Assembly (NCBI GenBank): GCA_021738505.1 | Contig: JAIPBW010000024.1 | Coordinates: 1-40,722 of the forward strand | Reading direction: 5' to 3' | DNA from: Bacteroidales bacterium | Lineage (GTDB): Bacteria > Bacteroidota > Bacteroidia > Bacteroidales > PWNQ01 | DNA: 40,722 bases | In this document: positions 1 through 9,394 of the stretch, piece by piece | Numbering within the stretch: the stretch's first letter is position 1 | How the letters are laid out: each line of letters opens with the position of its first letter | The notes under the pieces: generated by a model | The model's database searches: none | The model's input: the letters and a program-made list of their open reading frames with translations, nothing else | Told to the model about the DNA's origin: nothing | Program-made: the position numbers and the translations under genes

Positions 1-379
1 TTTGGTTTTATGGTGCAAAATAATAAAAAATAACTTATAATTACCTATATAACAATCTAATATATGCTAATTTTATCAACAAATTTATCAACAGTCATAC
101 TATAAATTTGCTTGCTGGACTTTTCGGAGTGGGCTCAATCATCCTTGTAGGATTTGTGTTTGACTCAGCTTGTGCAATTTATAGCACACAATGATAGATT
201 TTATTGGATATCAGATAGAGCTAAAAACGTGAGTTTCTATCGTCTAAATCGCTCATAAAGACCACAACCTCTTCTTGTCAGACAATCAATCATTCCAATC
301 CAACACATTAACACGAAACCAATACCAAATATAATCCAAAAAAGAAGAAAAAGCAACCTTTGGAAAATTGCGGTTAATC
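1..379. other. Non-coding left edge
   Basis: No credible open reading frame covers this AT-rich stretch. It lies downstream of the minus-strand alkaline phosphatase gene, whose stop is at 380. I see two TTATCAACA words at 73-81 and 85-93 but no further structure, and no clear intrinsic terminator for the phosphatase gene. The window edge hides what comes before. Confidence 0.6.
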
Positions 380-1483
380 TTATTCTACTAAAGAGATAAT
401 TTTATGAAAAATACCTGTATTCTCATATATCCCGGTGAAATTTTCAGCTCCGGGACCAAAGGCATACACAGGAACTAAAGAAGCAGTATGTCCGCCGGTT
501 GCAAAAGAAGGACTTAAGCGATCATAATCTTTATTCTTTTCATAATCTGTACTAAGCGCATATCCACCTGTTTCGTGATCTGCTGTTACAACAACCAATG
601 TATTTTTGTTTTCTTCTGCATATTTTTTAGCTACTTCGATCGTTTTTTGAAAATCCAGCACCTCAGATACCATATAATCATTATCGTTATAATGCCCTGC
701 CCAGTCAATCTGAGAAGCTTCAATCATCATAAAAAAGGGGGCTTCTGCCAGGTCAAAATATTCAAGTGCCTTGCTGGTAGCATCAGCCAAAAAGCGACCT
801 CTTTGGTCAGCAACAGGCATAGCTTCATCAGATAACATAAATCCATATTTTTTGCCTGGTTTTAGCGGATCAAAAGCATTTAACTCATTGGTGTCAATAT
901 GAAAATTCCTTTCACGGAGACTATCCATTAAATTTAAACCATCCGAACGATCGGTAAAAAACCGATATCCTCCGGCAGCAAAAAAATCTACAGGAGAATT
1001 ATGCAATTGCCTGGCAATTTCAAATTCACTCTCTCTGTCCTTTACATGAGCATAGAAAGCGGCAGGCGTGGCATGTGTTATAGATGAGGTTGCTAAAACA
1101 CCAATCTTATGAGAAGCAGATAAACGCTCACTAATATTCGGGGCTTTAATGGAGTCAACAGTAACTCCGATGGCGCCATTATATGTTTTTTCTCCGATAG
1201 CAAACGCCGTATTTCCGGCACCGGAATCGGTTATCTTATGGCTTGCTGATGATGTTTTGATGAGTCCAATATGCTCAAAACCGGGAAACACCGATTTCTC
1301 ACTGTAGTAAAATGTCAGGGAAGCTTCCTGTAAACCCATTCCATCCCCAATTAATAAAATAACATTCTGTGGTTTCTGCTCATTAACGTCATTTGACTTA
1401 TTATCCTGAATGTCTTTATTCTGGCACGATACCCATATAAATACAGGTAACATAATAACAGATACTATCTTCCAATTCTTCAT
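380..1483 (-). CDS. Alkaline phosphatase, lipoprotein (PhoA family)
   Basis: A 367-residue protein of the metal-dependent alkaline phosphatase family, hydrolysing phosphomonoesters outside the cytoplasm. The N-terminus is a hydrophobic signal ending in WVSC with Cys20 as probable lipidation site, so it is likely membrane-anchored. Family motifs are in order: GDGMG at 46-50 (metal-ligand Asp47), TDSGAGNTA around 85-93 with Ser87 as the likely phosphorylated nucleophile, DWAGHYND for the second metal site, TADHETGG (Asp-His pair) and GGHT near the C-terminus. Length is short relative to E. coli PhoA (about 450-470 residues) but the whole catalytic set is present. It stands alone, divergent from the hydrogenase operon; a TATTTTTG box on the minus strand at 1587-1594 could be its -7 element, without a clear -33. 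Natural substrate unknown. Confidence 0.9.
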   Translation of the reverse strand: MKNWKIVSVIMLPVFIWVSCQNKDIQDNKSNDVNEQKPQNVILLIGDGMGLQEASLTFYYSEKSVFPGFEHIGLIKTSSASHKITDSGAGNTAFAIGEKTYNGAIGVTVDSIKAPNISERLSASHKIGVLATSSITHATPAAFYAHVKDRESEFEIARQLHNSPVDFFAAGGYRFFTDRSDGLNLMDSLRERNFHIDTNELNAFDPLKPGKKYGFMLSDEAMPVADQRGRFLADATSKALEYFDLAEAPFFMMIEASQIDWAGHYNDNDYMVSEVLDFQKTIEVAKKYAEENKNTLVVVTADHETGGYALSTDYEKNKDYDRLSPSFATGGHTASLVPVYAFGPGAENFTGIYENTGIFHKIISLVE

Positions 1484-1905
1484 TAGATAAAATTTTACAA
1501 ATGTTCTTTTAATATACTGGTAATATTTTCAATCCCCGCTTCGGAATAACATAAATTTCTACTTTCCGGGCATAAGAATGATGGGTCAAAAATAACGTTT
1601 ACTAAGGTTTCTTTGTTTCTGATGGTTTAAGTTTAAGTAAAACCTTCCCGGGATCACTATAAAGAATTACTCTAAAAAAGAAAAATAATTCGTCAACTCA
1701 TTAATTTTCATTAATTTCGCTCAATAAATACCCCATGCTTATTTAAAATGAGTATAAATTTACTGTTATTCTAATAACAATGTTATTTTTTTAACAATTT
1801 TATTTGGTAAATAGCAAATCAACCTTTACTTTTGTTTGCAAAATAACAGGATAAATTATCCTTGAAAACAAAGTATTTAGCAATATATTATGGAGGTAAA
1901 ACATT
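1484..1905. other. Divergent intergenic region, phosphatase / hydrogenase
   Basis: This 422-nt non-coding stretch separates the minus-strand phosphatase from the plus-strand hydrogenase operon. It holds the complete promoter at 1803-1834 for the operon and a possible minus-strand -7 element (TATTTTTG read on the minus strand) at 1587-1594. I see no riboswitch-like or RNA gene structure in the remainder. Confidence 0.6.
1803..1834 (+). promoter_or_regulatory. Bacteroidetes-type promoter of hydrogenase operon
   Basis: TTTG at 1803-1806 is followed after 20 nt by TACTTTTG at 1827-1834. This is an exact match to the Bacteroidetes sigma-70 -33/-7 pattern (TTTG, TAnnTTTG). Transcription should start near 1840, giving a leader of about 65 nt before hndB. 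Confidence 0.7.
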
Positions 1906-2307
1906 ATGGCTAAAATTAAATCACTGGACGATCTGAAGAAAATGAAATCCGATCTCCAAGACAAAATCAACATTCGCGAGCAAGGGGAAAATCCCGATGC
2001 TCACGTCCAAATTAAAGTAGCAATGGCTACCTGTGGAATTGCTTCCGGAGCAAAAGAAATTATGGACTATTTAGTTCAGGAATCTGAAAAAAGATCTCTG
2101 GATACGGTTATTACCCAAACCGGATGCATGGGCTATTGTCATTCGGAGCCGACTATAGAAGTAACGCGCCCCGGTGAAGAGCCTGTGATCTACGGTGATG
2201 TAGACACTAAAAAAGCAGATGAAATTCTGGAAAAACATGTAAAACGTGGTGAATTGGTCGATGGTATCATCCCGGTTACACACAGAACCATTGACGAAAC
2301 CAAATAA
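1906..2307 (+). CDS. hndB: Thioredoxin-like ferredoxin subunit of NAD-dependent [FeFe] hydrogenase (HndB type)
   Basis: A 133-residue cytoplasmic protein with a helical N-terminal extension and a thioredoxin-like [2Fe-2S] ferredoxin fold, matching the HndB subunit of multimeric NAD(P)-linked [FeFe] hydrogenases. The motifs are ATCGIASGAKE around Cys43 and TGCMGYCHSEP with Cys74 and Cys78. Only these three cysteines exist in the whole protein, whereas the usual fold uses four, so cluster binding may use another ligand or be absent. The start is supported by the strong ribosome binding site TGGAGG 10-15 nt upstream. It is the first gene of the operon, 17 nt before hndC. Family assignment is firm; whether it carries a cluster is open. 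Confidence 0.85.
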   Translation: MAKIKSLDDLKKMKSDLQDKINIREQGENPDAHVQIKVAMATCGIASGAKEIMDYLVQESEKRSLDTVITQTGCMGYCHSEPTIEVTRPGEEPVIYGDVDTKKADEILEKHVKRGELVDGIIPVTHRTIDETK

Positions 2308-2324
2308 TCAGGAGGAAAATTAAT

Positions 2325-4118
2325 ATGGTAAAGCATAAAATGCACCTGTTGGTATGTGGCGGAACCGGTTGTTATGCATCTGCCAATGGTGACTTAGCCA
2401 AAGCATTAAACGAAGCCTTGGAAATCAGCGGACTGCAAGATGAAGTTCAGGTAGTCACTACAGGATGTTTCGGCTTCTGCGAAAAAGGACCTATTGTCAA
2501 AGTATTACCTGACAATACGTTTTATGTAGAAGTTCAACCGGATGATGCTGAAAAAATCATTCAGGAACACGTAATCAAAGGGAGAAAAGTAGATAAACTG
2601 CTTTATACCGATCCCGATAAAAAAGAAAAAATTGCGGACTCAGCACACATGGATTTTTACAAAAAACAAATCCGTATTGCCCTTCGCAACTGTGGTGTTA
2701 TTAATCCGGAAGATATAGACGAATATATTTCCCGCGATGGTTATCAGGCTTTAGGTAAAGTCCTTGGCGAATTAGGCCCACAAAAGACCATTGACACTAT
2801 CAAAGACTCCGGCTTACGCGGACGCGGTGGCGGAGGTTTTCCTGCAGGACTCAAATGGCAATTTGCTAAAAACAACGAATCGGATGAAAAGTATGTCGTT
2901 TGTAATGCCGACGAAGGAGACCCCGGTGCGTTCATGGACCGCTCCATTTTAGAAGGAGACCCGCATACCGTTATTGAAGCTATGACGATTAACGGCTATG
3001 CGATAGGCGCAAATACCGGACTGGTTTATATTCGTGCAGAATATCCCCTGGCCATTCGCCGTCTAAAATTCGCTATTAACCAGGCTCGTGAATATGGATT
3101 GCTTGGAGAAAACATCATGGACAGCGGTTTTGATTTTGATATTCAACTGCGCTATGGGGCCGGAGCTTTTGTTTGTGGAGAAGAAACAGCACTTATCCAT
3201 TCCATGGAAGGTGAACGCGGAGAACCCACAGTAAAACCTCCCTACCCTGCCGAATCCGGTTTTCGTGGAAAACCCACCAATGTTAATAACGTAGAATCAT
3301 ATGCCAATATACCCGTTATCATTAATCAGGGAGCAGACTGGTTTGCAAAAATCGGTAACAAAAACTCCACGGGTACAAAGGTCTTTGCCCTTGCCGGAAA
3401 AGTAAATAATGTAGGCTTAATCGAAGTTCCCATGGGAACAACCTTACGCGAAGTAATCTTCGAAATCGGCGGTGGCATAAAAGATGGCAAGAAATTTAAG
3501 GCCGTTCAGACCGGAGGCCCTTCCGGTGGATGTCTGACAGACAAGCACCTGGACACCCCCATTGACTTTGACAACCTGGTTAAAGTAGGCTCAATGATGG
3601 GCTCCGGAGGAATGATCGTTATGGATGAAGACGATTGTATGGTATCCGTAGCGAAATTTTACCTGGACTTTACGGTGGAAGAAAGCTGTGGAAAGTGTAC
3701 TCCATGCCGTGTCGGAAACAAACGCCTCTATGAAATCCTCGATAAAATCACTCAGGGAAAAGGCGAGCCGGAAGACCTGGATAAATTACGAAATCTAGGT
3801 ACCGTCATCAAAGAGACTTCTCTTTGTGGCCTTGGACAAACTGCTCCCAACCCTGTTATTTCCACTATGGAAAACTTCTGGGAAGAATACGAGCAACACG
3901 TCACCGATAAAAAATGTGCAGCTGGCAGTTGTAAAAATCTGATGCAATATCACATCATCGAAGAAAACTGTGTCGGTTGTACAGCATGTGCCCGCAAATG
4001 TCCTGTAAACTGTATCAGCGGCGAGAAAAAACAAGTACATAAGATCGATCAGGACCTCTGTATCAAATGTGGTAACTGCATGGACGTGTGTAAATTTAAT
4101 GCTGTTGAGATCATTTAA
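2325..4118 (+). CDS. hndC: NADH-oxidoreductase subunit of [FeFe] hydrogenase (HndC/HydB type)
   Basis: A 597-residue NuoF-like flavoprotein that exchanges electrons between NAD(H) and the iron-sulfur chain of the hydrogenase. Domains in order: an N-terminal thioredoxin-like [2Fe-2S] domain (Cys11, Cys16, Cys48, Cys52, the full four-cysteine set); an FMN/NAD domain with GRGGGGFPAG at 166-175 and CNADEGDPGAF at 193-203; the N3-type [4Fe-4S] site Cys455, Cys458, Cys461 and Cys501; and a C-terminal 2x[4Fe-4S] ferredoxin with Cys549/552/555/559 and Cys579/582/585/589. This is the arrangement of HydB of the Thermotoga bifurcating enzyme and HndC of Desulfovibrio fructosovorans. The ribosome binding site is AGGAGG; hndD follows after 18 nt. 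Whether the enzyme bifurcates with ferredoxin cannot be decided from sequence. Confidence 0.93.
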   Translation: MVKHKMHLLVCGGTGCYASANGDLAKALNEALEISGLQDEVQVVTTGCFGFCEKGPIVKVLPDNTFYVEVQPDDAEKIIQEHVIKGRKVDKLLYTDPDKKEKIADSAHMDFYKKQIRIALRNCGVINPEDIDEYISRDGYQALGKVLGELGPQKTIDTIKDSGLRGRGGGGFPAGLKWQFAKNNESDEKYVVCNADEGDPGAFMDRSILEGDPHTVIEAMTINGYAIGANTGLVYIRAEYPLAIRRLKFAINQAREYGLLGENIMDSGFDFDIQLRYGAGAFVCGEETALIHSMEGERGEPTVKPPYPAESGFRGKPTNVNNVESYANIPVIINQGADWFAKIGNKNSTGTKVFALAGKVNNVGLIEVPMGTTLREVIFEIGGGIKDGKKFKAVQTGGPSGGCLTDKHLDTPIDFDNLVKVGSMMGSGGMIVMDEDDCMVSVAKFYLDFTVEESCGKCTPCRVGNKRLYEILDKITQGKGEPEDLDKLRNLGTVIKETSLCGLGQTAPNPVISTMENFWEEYEQHVTDKKCAAGSCKNLMQYHIIEENCVGCTACARKCPVNCISGEKKQVHKIDQDLCIKCGNCMDVCKFNAVEII

Positions 4119-4136
4119 AGAAAGAGGATTAGTAAA

Positions 4137-5909
4137 ATGCAAGAAATGATTAAAATCACAATAAACGGAAAGCCTGTAGAAGTAGAAAAAGGAACGACCA
4201 TCTATCAGGCTGCCAAGAAAGTAAACATCAACATTCCGGTACTATGCTATATGGAACTGGAAGATATGGGCGTAAAACATAATCCCGGAGGATGCCGTGT
4301 TTGTGTTGTTGAAGTAGAAGGAGCTGCCAACCTGATGCCTTCCTGTGTGACTAAATGCTGGGACGGCATGGTTGTAAAAACCAGCTCTCCCCGCGTACTA
4401 AACGCTCGTAAAACGGTTGTAGAACTTATTTTGTCCGACCATCCGTTCGACTGTCTGGTTTGCGCCAAAAACGGAACCTGTGACTTACAGAAGATGGCTC
4501 AGGACCTTGGAATAAGGGAAATTCATTATCAGGGAGAACAATCTACCTATCGCGAAGATACTTCTCCTGCGATCATCCGTGAAATGGACAAATGCATCAA
4601 CTGTCGTCGCTGTGAGACTATGTGCAACGACGTTCAGACGGTAGGAGCCCTTTCCGGAATTAACCGTGGATTTGAAGCTGTTGTAGCGCCTGCTTTTGAA
4701 CAAAATCTGGAACACTCACCTTGTACCTACTGCGGACAATGTGTTGCAGTCTGTCCCACAGGAGCTCTCACAGAGGTAGACCATTCCAATCACGTTTTAC
4801 GTGCCCTTGCCGACCCCAAGAAAAAAGTCGTCGTGCAAACAGCACCTGCTGTACGTGCAGCCCTTGGTGAGGAATTCGGCATGGAAGCCGGATCGCTCGT
4901 CACAGGTAAAATGGTCAGCGCGCTCAGAGAACTCGGCTTCGACTATGTGTTTGACACAGACTTTGCAGCCGACCTTACAATTATGGAAGAAGGAACAGAG
5001 TTACTGAACCGCCTGAACAAACACCTTAGTGGAGATAAAGAAGTTAAACTTCCCATCCTCACTTCTTGTTGCCCCGGCTGGGTAAGTTTCTTTGAGCACC
5101 ATTTCCCGGAAATGACAGATATTCCTTCTACTGCACGATCACCGCAACAAATGTTTGGTTCCATTGCAAAGAATTACTTTGCGGAAACCATTGCAACAGA
5201 ACGTGAAGACCTTGTTGTTGTCTCGATTATGCCGTGTGTAGCGAAGAAATATGAACGCTCACGCGAAGAATTTTCCGTCAATGGTGACTCCGATGTAAAT
5301 TATTCCATAACAACACGTGAACTGGCCCATTTGATTAAGCAATCCAATATGGACTTCCACTCACTCGAAGACAAAAACTTCGACAGTCCGTTAGGAGAAT
5401 CTACAGGAGCAGGCGTTATTTTCGGTACCACCGGTGGTGTTATTGAAGCGGCCACCCGTTCAGCCTATGAAATGCATACCGGCAAACATCTCGACAAAGT
5501 AGACTTTGAAGAGTTACGTGGCATGGAAGGCATTCGTGAAGCATCAGTAGATTTCGACGGACAAGAAATAAAAATTGGTATTGCTCATGGACTTGGCAAT
5601 GCGCGTAAATTACTGGAAGATATCAAAGCAGGAAAATCCGATTTTCATGCAATTGAGATCATGGCTTGCCCCGGCGGATGCATTGGCGGTGGTGGACAAC
5701 CATTACACCATGGCAACTCGGAAATACTTAAAAAACGACAAAAAGCGATTTATCAGGAAGATGCCGGAAAGAAAATCCGTAAATCTCATGAAAATCCGTT
5801 CATCCAGAACCTTTATAAGGACTATTTAGGCGAACCGGGTGGCGAAAAGTCGCACGAATTGTTACATACCAAATATTTCGATCGCAAAAAGCGGTGGATA
5901 AAAAAATAA
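4137..5909 (+). CDS. hndD: [FeFe] hydrogenase catalytic subunit (HndD/HydA type)
   Basis: A 590-residue catalytic subunit producing or consuming H2 in the cytoplasm. In order: a NuoG-like [2Fe-2S] domain (Cys37, Cys53, Cys56, Cys70); a His-Cys3 [4Fe-4S] site (His102, Cys106, Cys109, Cys115); a 2x[4Fe-4S] ferredoxin (Cys153/156/159/163 and Cys196/199/202/206); then the H-cluster domain with TSCCPGW (Cys311 proton-relay position, Cys312 cluster ligand), MPCVAKKYE (Cys367) and the third motif with Cys511 and Cys515 before GGGGQP. The C-terminus carries the small-subunit domain fused in one chain. No key residue is missing. The modular layout is that of trimeric or tetrameric NAD-linked (A3-type) hydrogenases. 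The maturases HydE, HydF and HydG are not in this window. An in-frame ATG three codons later (4146) is an alternative start. Confidence 0.95.
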   Translation: MQEMIKITINGKPVEVEKGTTIYQAAKKVNINIPVLCYMELEDMGVKHNPGGCRVCVVEVEGAANLMPSCVTKCWDGMVVKTSSPRVLNARKTVVELILSDHPFDCLVCAKNGTCDLQKMAQDLGIREIHYQGEQSTYREDTSPAIIREMDKCINCRRCETMCNDVQTVGALSGINRGFEAVVAPAFEQNLEHSPCTYCGQCVAVCPTGALTEVDHSNHVLRALADPKKKVVVQTAPAVRAALGEEFGMEAGSLVTGKMVSALRELGFDYVFDTDFAADLTIMEEGTELLNRLNKHLSGDKEVKLPILTSCCPGWVSFFEHHFPEMTDIPSTARSPQQMFGSIAKNYFAETIATEREDLVVVSIMPCVAKKYERSREEFSVNGDSDVNYSITTRELAHLIKQSNMDFHSLEDKNFDSPLGESTGAGVIFGTTGGVIEAATRSAYEMHTGKHLDKVDFEELRGMEGIREASVDFDGQEIKIGIAHGLGNARKLLEDIKAGKSDFHAIEIMACPGGCIGGGGQPLHHGNSEILKKRQKAIYQEDAGKKIRKSHENPFIQNLYKDYLGEPGGEKSHELLHTKYFDRKKRWIKK

Positions 5910-5936
5910 GCGTTTAACACCTAAAACTTAAATGCC

Positions 5937-6428
5937 ATGTCAAGTGTAAAAGTAGAGATACATCAGGAAGATGTAGACAAAATACAAGAAATAGCAAAAT
6001 CTTATAATAATGATCCGGAAGCGCTGATTAATGCATTGCACGCAACGCAAGATCACTTTGGTTATCTTCCGGCAGAAATTCAGGAAATCGTAGCCGAAGA
6101 AATGAATGTTTCTTCAGCTAAGGTATATGGAGTAGTTACTTTTTACTCATATTTCACTATGACGCCTAAAGGACGCTATCCAATATCTATCTGTACCGGA
6201 ACAGCATGTTATGTTCGCGGAGCGGAAACCGTCCTGGACGAATTCAAACGACAACTGGAACTCGAAGTTGGAGAAACTTCGGAAAATGGTAAATATTCTA
6301 TTAATTGTCTGCGTTGTGTTGGAGCATGCGGACTGGCTCCTGTTGTAATGGTAGGAGATAAAACTTATGGCCGGGTTTCTCCGGACGGCGTTAAGGATAT
6401 TATCGCCGAATACGAAGATGCCGAATAA
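5937..6428 (+). CDS. hndA: NuoE-like [2Fe-2S] subunit of [FeFe] hydrogenase (HndA/HydC type)
   Basis: A 163-residue NuoE-like subunit. It starts with the helical bundle typical of the family (HATQDHFGYLP), followed by the thioredoxin-like [2Fe-2S] domain with Cys86-x4-Cys91 and Cys127-x3-Cys131. In complex it would sit against the FMN subunit HndC and act as a side cluster in electron transfer. It is the last gene, 27 nt after hndD, and is closed by the terminator at 6452-6482. In D. fructosovorans the homologue is the first gene of hndABCD; here the order is B-C-D-A. Confidence 0.92.
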   Translation: MSSVKVEIHQEDVDKIQEIAKSYNNDPEALINALHATQDHFGYLPAEIQEIVAEEMNVSSAKVYGVVTFYSYFTMTPKGRYPISICTGTACYVRGAETVLDEFKRQLELEVGETSENGKYSINCLRCVGACGLAPVVMVGDKTYGRVSPDGVKDIIAEYEDAE

Positions 6429-6451
6429 CCATTTACCTCCATCAGAATGGA

Positions 6452-6482
6452 AAAGCCTCGCATTTGCGGGGCTTTTTTTTTA
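6452..6482 (+). terminator. Intrinsic terminator of hydrogenase operon
   Basis: AAAGCCTCGC (6452-6461), loop ATTT, GCGGGGCTTT (6466-6475) form a 10-bp stem with one G-T pair, running into a continuous T tract to 6481. It lies 24 nt after the hndA stop. Confidence 0.9.
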
Positions 6483-6599
6483 TAGGATATTCTCAACTTC
6501 CCATCCAAACAATAAAATGCAACAGCATCCCCGTTTTCTGCCGGTTTCTATTAAGCAGAAATAAAATAACATCATCCTGATCGGAATAGAGTAAAAACA

Positions 6600-6791
6600 T
6601 TACGACCCACTGTCGCTATATGGAAATTTACGCAATATTTGAAAAATCCAGGAGACAACAATAAACCCGGCTCCGGATATTATTGGAGGCCATACAATAT
6701 CTCCTCCACCCTGAAAAATACCAAAATAAATGAGTAATAATCCAAAAACAAGCATTAGAATACTTGCAAAAGAAAGAGCTGTTTTACGCAT
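6600..6791 (-). CDS. Small two-helix membrane protein, unknown function
   Basis: A 63-residue protein with a basic start (MRKTA), a hydrophobic segment at about 9-26, a short GGGD loop, and a second hydrophobic segment at about 33-52 ending in basic residues. This is the pattern of a small inner-membrane hairpin protein. A weak AGGA ribosome binding site lies upstream of the ATG at 6789-6791. I do not recognise a family. It is alone on its strand between the hydrogenase terminator and a TonB-dependent receptor. Confidence 0.55.
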   Translation of the reverse strand: MRKTALSFASILMLVFGLLLIYFGIFQGGGDIVWPPIISGAGFIVVSWIFQILRKFPYSDSGS

Positions 6792-6969
6792 AAATTATTC
6801 CTTTTTTTGATTTGTAAGTGTAACAAAGCCTACAATTGTTTGTTTACACTTTGGATTCAATATGTTCTTTTACAAGCATATTTATAATAATTTGTTCAAA
6901 AAAACAGTCGATTAGTTTAAAACAAAATAGTTAATACCGTGTTAATTGATAAATAAACCTTATTATCAA

Positions 6970-9366
6970 ATGCAGAGAAGAATTTTAATAACCATCAGCT
7001 TCGTTATAGCCTTAATCTTTCAGGTCAATGCTCAAAGTGGGACAATCAAAGGAAAGGTTTATGATAAAAACACGAATGAGCCTATTCCATTCACGAATAT
7101 AGTTATTTACGGGACCAACATAGGATCAACAAGTGATCTGGAGGGCAACTTCACGTTCACCGGGCTGAAGCCGGGCTTTAAACGTCTGGAGGCAACAGCA
7201 GTGGGATATGGCAAGACCATTACGGAAGAATTTCAGGTGACCAACGCAAAAACAGCAAACATTAATATTGCCATGGAGCAAAAATCCCAGGAGCTTGAAG
7301 AAGTTACCATTGAAGTCTCACCTTTTAAAGAGAGAGAAGAGAGCCCGGTTAGTTTACGAACGTTAACCGTTTCGGAAATTGAAAAAAACCCGGGAGCCAA
7401 TCGTGACATATCACGCGTTATTCAGGCTTTTCCGGGTGTGGCTTCCAGTGTATCATTTCGCAATGATGTTATTGTTCGTGGAGGCGGCCCGGCAGAAAAT
7501 AGCTTTTACCTTGACGGCATAGAAATCCCGAATATTAATCACTTTGCTACACAGGGAGCCTCAGGAGGCCCCATTGGCATTATCAATGTGGATTTTATTC
7601 GTGAGGTAGATCTTTATTCAGGAGCTTTCCCTGCTAATCGTGGAGGAGCTGTAAGTTCAATACTTGAGATTCAGCAGATCAATGGAAATCAGGAAGCTTT
7701 TTCAGCCCGGGCTACCCTGGGAGCCAGCGATCTTGCACTAACCCTCAATGGCCCGTTAAGTGAAAATACAAGTATAATATTGTCAGCCCGAAGATCCTAT
7801 CTGCAGTTTTTGTTTGATATCATTGGGTTGCCATTTTTACCGGTCTATAATGATTTCCAATTCAAAACAAAAACTAAAATTGATAAGAAGAACGAACTTT
7901 CTTTTGTTGGCCTTGGCGCTATTGATAAATTTTCATTGAATACGGGAATTGAAAATCCTGATGAAGAGCAACAATATATTTTAAGGGAAACGCCCGTAAA
8001 CGAACAGTGGAACTATACTATTGGTTCTATCTACCGTCATTACGGTGAGAAAGGATACACCTCAGTTTATTTGTCCCGAAACATGCTTAACAACAGTGCT
8101 TATAAATATCCGGAGAATGACGAAAGTCAATCAAAAAACCTCGATCTGGTTTCTCAGGAGATTGAAAACAAACTTCGCGTCGAGCAAAATGAAACACGAA
8201 ACGGGTATAAGTTGATCTATGGTGCCGGGATAGAATACGCTAAATTTAACAATGATCTTTTCCAGAAAATTTTCCTCCCTTCAGGTATGAAAGATACTTT
8301 GGATTACTATACCGAATTAAAAATGTTTAAGTGGGAAGCTTTTGCCCAGGTTAGTAAGAAATTCTTCAAAGAAAAGCTTACATTATCGTTTGGAACCCGC
8401 ATGGATGCCACGGACTATTCATCCTCTACATCCAATATGCTCGATCAGTTTTCTCCAAGATTTTCCGCTTCTTATGATTACACATCAGAGCTGTCCTTTA
8501 ATTTTAATATCGGAAGATATTATCAGCTTCCGGCTTACACAACCTTAGGCTATCGAAACAATGAAGATAAGCTTGTCAATAAAGACAATAACATAAAATA
8601 TATAGCCGCAGACCATATTGTTGGCGGAATAGCCTGGTATCCACAGTCGGATGCTAAAATAACACTGGAAGGATTTTATAAAAAGTATTCAGATTATCCG
8701 TTTTCGTTGGATGACTCCATTTCTTTAGCCAATCGCGGAGCAGATTTTGGTATTGTGGGCAATGACCCGGTAAAAAGCATTTCGGAAGGACGCGCTTATG
8801 GATTGGAATTGTTAGCACGCGATCGTTCCACGATTCTGGACCTGAATGCAATTCTTTCTTACACCCTGGTGCGCAGTGAGTTTAAAGATAAAAACGGAGA
8901 GTACAAACCTTCGTCATGGGACAACATTCATCTTCTTAATCTTACGCTCAGAAAAGAGTTTAAAAACAATTGGGATGTAGGCCTCAAATTCCGCTTCGTC
9001 GGCGGTTCACCCTACACACCATGGGACATCCAGCGTTCCCGGATCAAACAAGCCTGGGACGTACGCGGAGGCGGAGTCCTGAATTACAACCGGTTAAATG
9101 AAGAACGTTTAAACGGTTTTCAGCAATTGGATATCCGTGTGGATAAAGCCTGGTTTTTTGATACCTGGTCACTCATGTTGTACCTTGACATTCAAAATGC
9201 ATACAACTATAAAGCGAAAACGGAACCCAATCTTATCAGGGAAAAAGATGAAAATGGCGACCCTATCATTATCGAAGAAAACGGAGTTAAAAAATATAAA
9301 TTAAAAAAACTAAAAACAACTGCAGGTACCGTCCTTCCAACAATCGGTATAATGATCGAAATTTAA
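6970..9366 (+). CDS. TonB-dependent receptor with carboxypeptidase-like regulatory domain
   Basis: A 798-residue outer membrane receptor. The ATG at 6970 gives a clean signal peptide (MQRRILITISF to VNAQ); an upstream in-frame TTG at 6946 would only add eight polar residues. A carboxypeptidase-regulatory-like domain follows (about 25-110, GTIKGKVYDKNTNEPIPFTN). The plug is at about 120-230 (RDISRVIQAFPGV, NDVIVRGGGPAENSFYLDGIEIPN) and the rest is beta-strand rich, ending in the short strand LPTIGIMIEI. It would import a ligand with TonB/ExbB/ExbD energy; the substrate is unknown and there is no SusD partner next to it, so a glycan-uptake role is not indicated. The lipoprotein gene at 9395 follows after 28 nt and is probably cotranscribed. 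Confidence 0.9.
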   Translation: MQRRILITISFVIALIFQVNAQSGTIKGKVYDKNTNEPIPFTNIVIYGTNIGSTSDLEGNFTFTGLKPGFKRLEATAVGYGKTITEEFQVTNAKTANINIAMEQKSQELEEVTIEVSPFKEREESPVSLRTLTVSEIEKNPGANRDISRVIQAFPGVASSVSFRNDVIVRGGGPAENSFYLDGIEIPNINHFATQGASGGPIGIINVDFIREVDLYSGAFPANRGGAVSSILEIQQINGNQEAFSARATLGASDLALTLNGPLSENTSIILSARRSYLQFLFDIIGLPFLPVYNDFQFKTKTKIDKKNELSFVGLGAIDKFSLNTGIENPDEEQQYILRETPVNEQWNYTIGSIYRHYGEKGYTSVYLSRNMLNNSAYKYPENDESQSKNLDLVSQEIENKLRVEQNETRNGYKLIYGAGIEYAKFNNDLFQKIFLPSGMKDTLDYYTELKMFKWEAFAQVSKKFFKEKLTLSFGTRMDATDYSSSTSNMLDQFSPRFSASYDYTSELSFNFNIGRYYQLPAYTTLGYRNNEDKLVNKDNNIKYIAADHIVGGIAWYPQSDAKITLEGFYKKYSDYPFSLDDSISLANRGADFGIVGNDPVKSISEGRAYGLELLARDRSTILDLNAILSYTLVRSEFKDKNGEYKPSSWDNIHLLNLTLRKEFKNNWDVGLKFRFVGGSPYTPWDIQRSRIKQAWDVRGGGVLNYNRLNEERLNGFQQLDIRVDKAWFFDTWSLMLYLDIQNAYNYKAKTEPNLIREKDENGDPIIIEENGVKKYKLKKLKTTAGTVLPTIGIMIEI

Positions 9367-9394
9367 ATAAATTTATCGACAAAAACCAAGACAC

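Noticed and set aside
73-93. Two TTATCAACA words that look like DnaA boxes
   Set aside because: They differ from the TTATNCACA consensus at a conserved position, and no origin-associated gene or further box is nearby.
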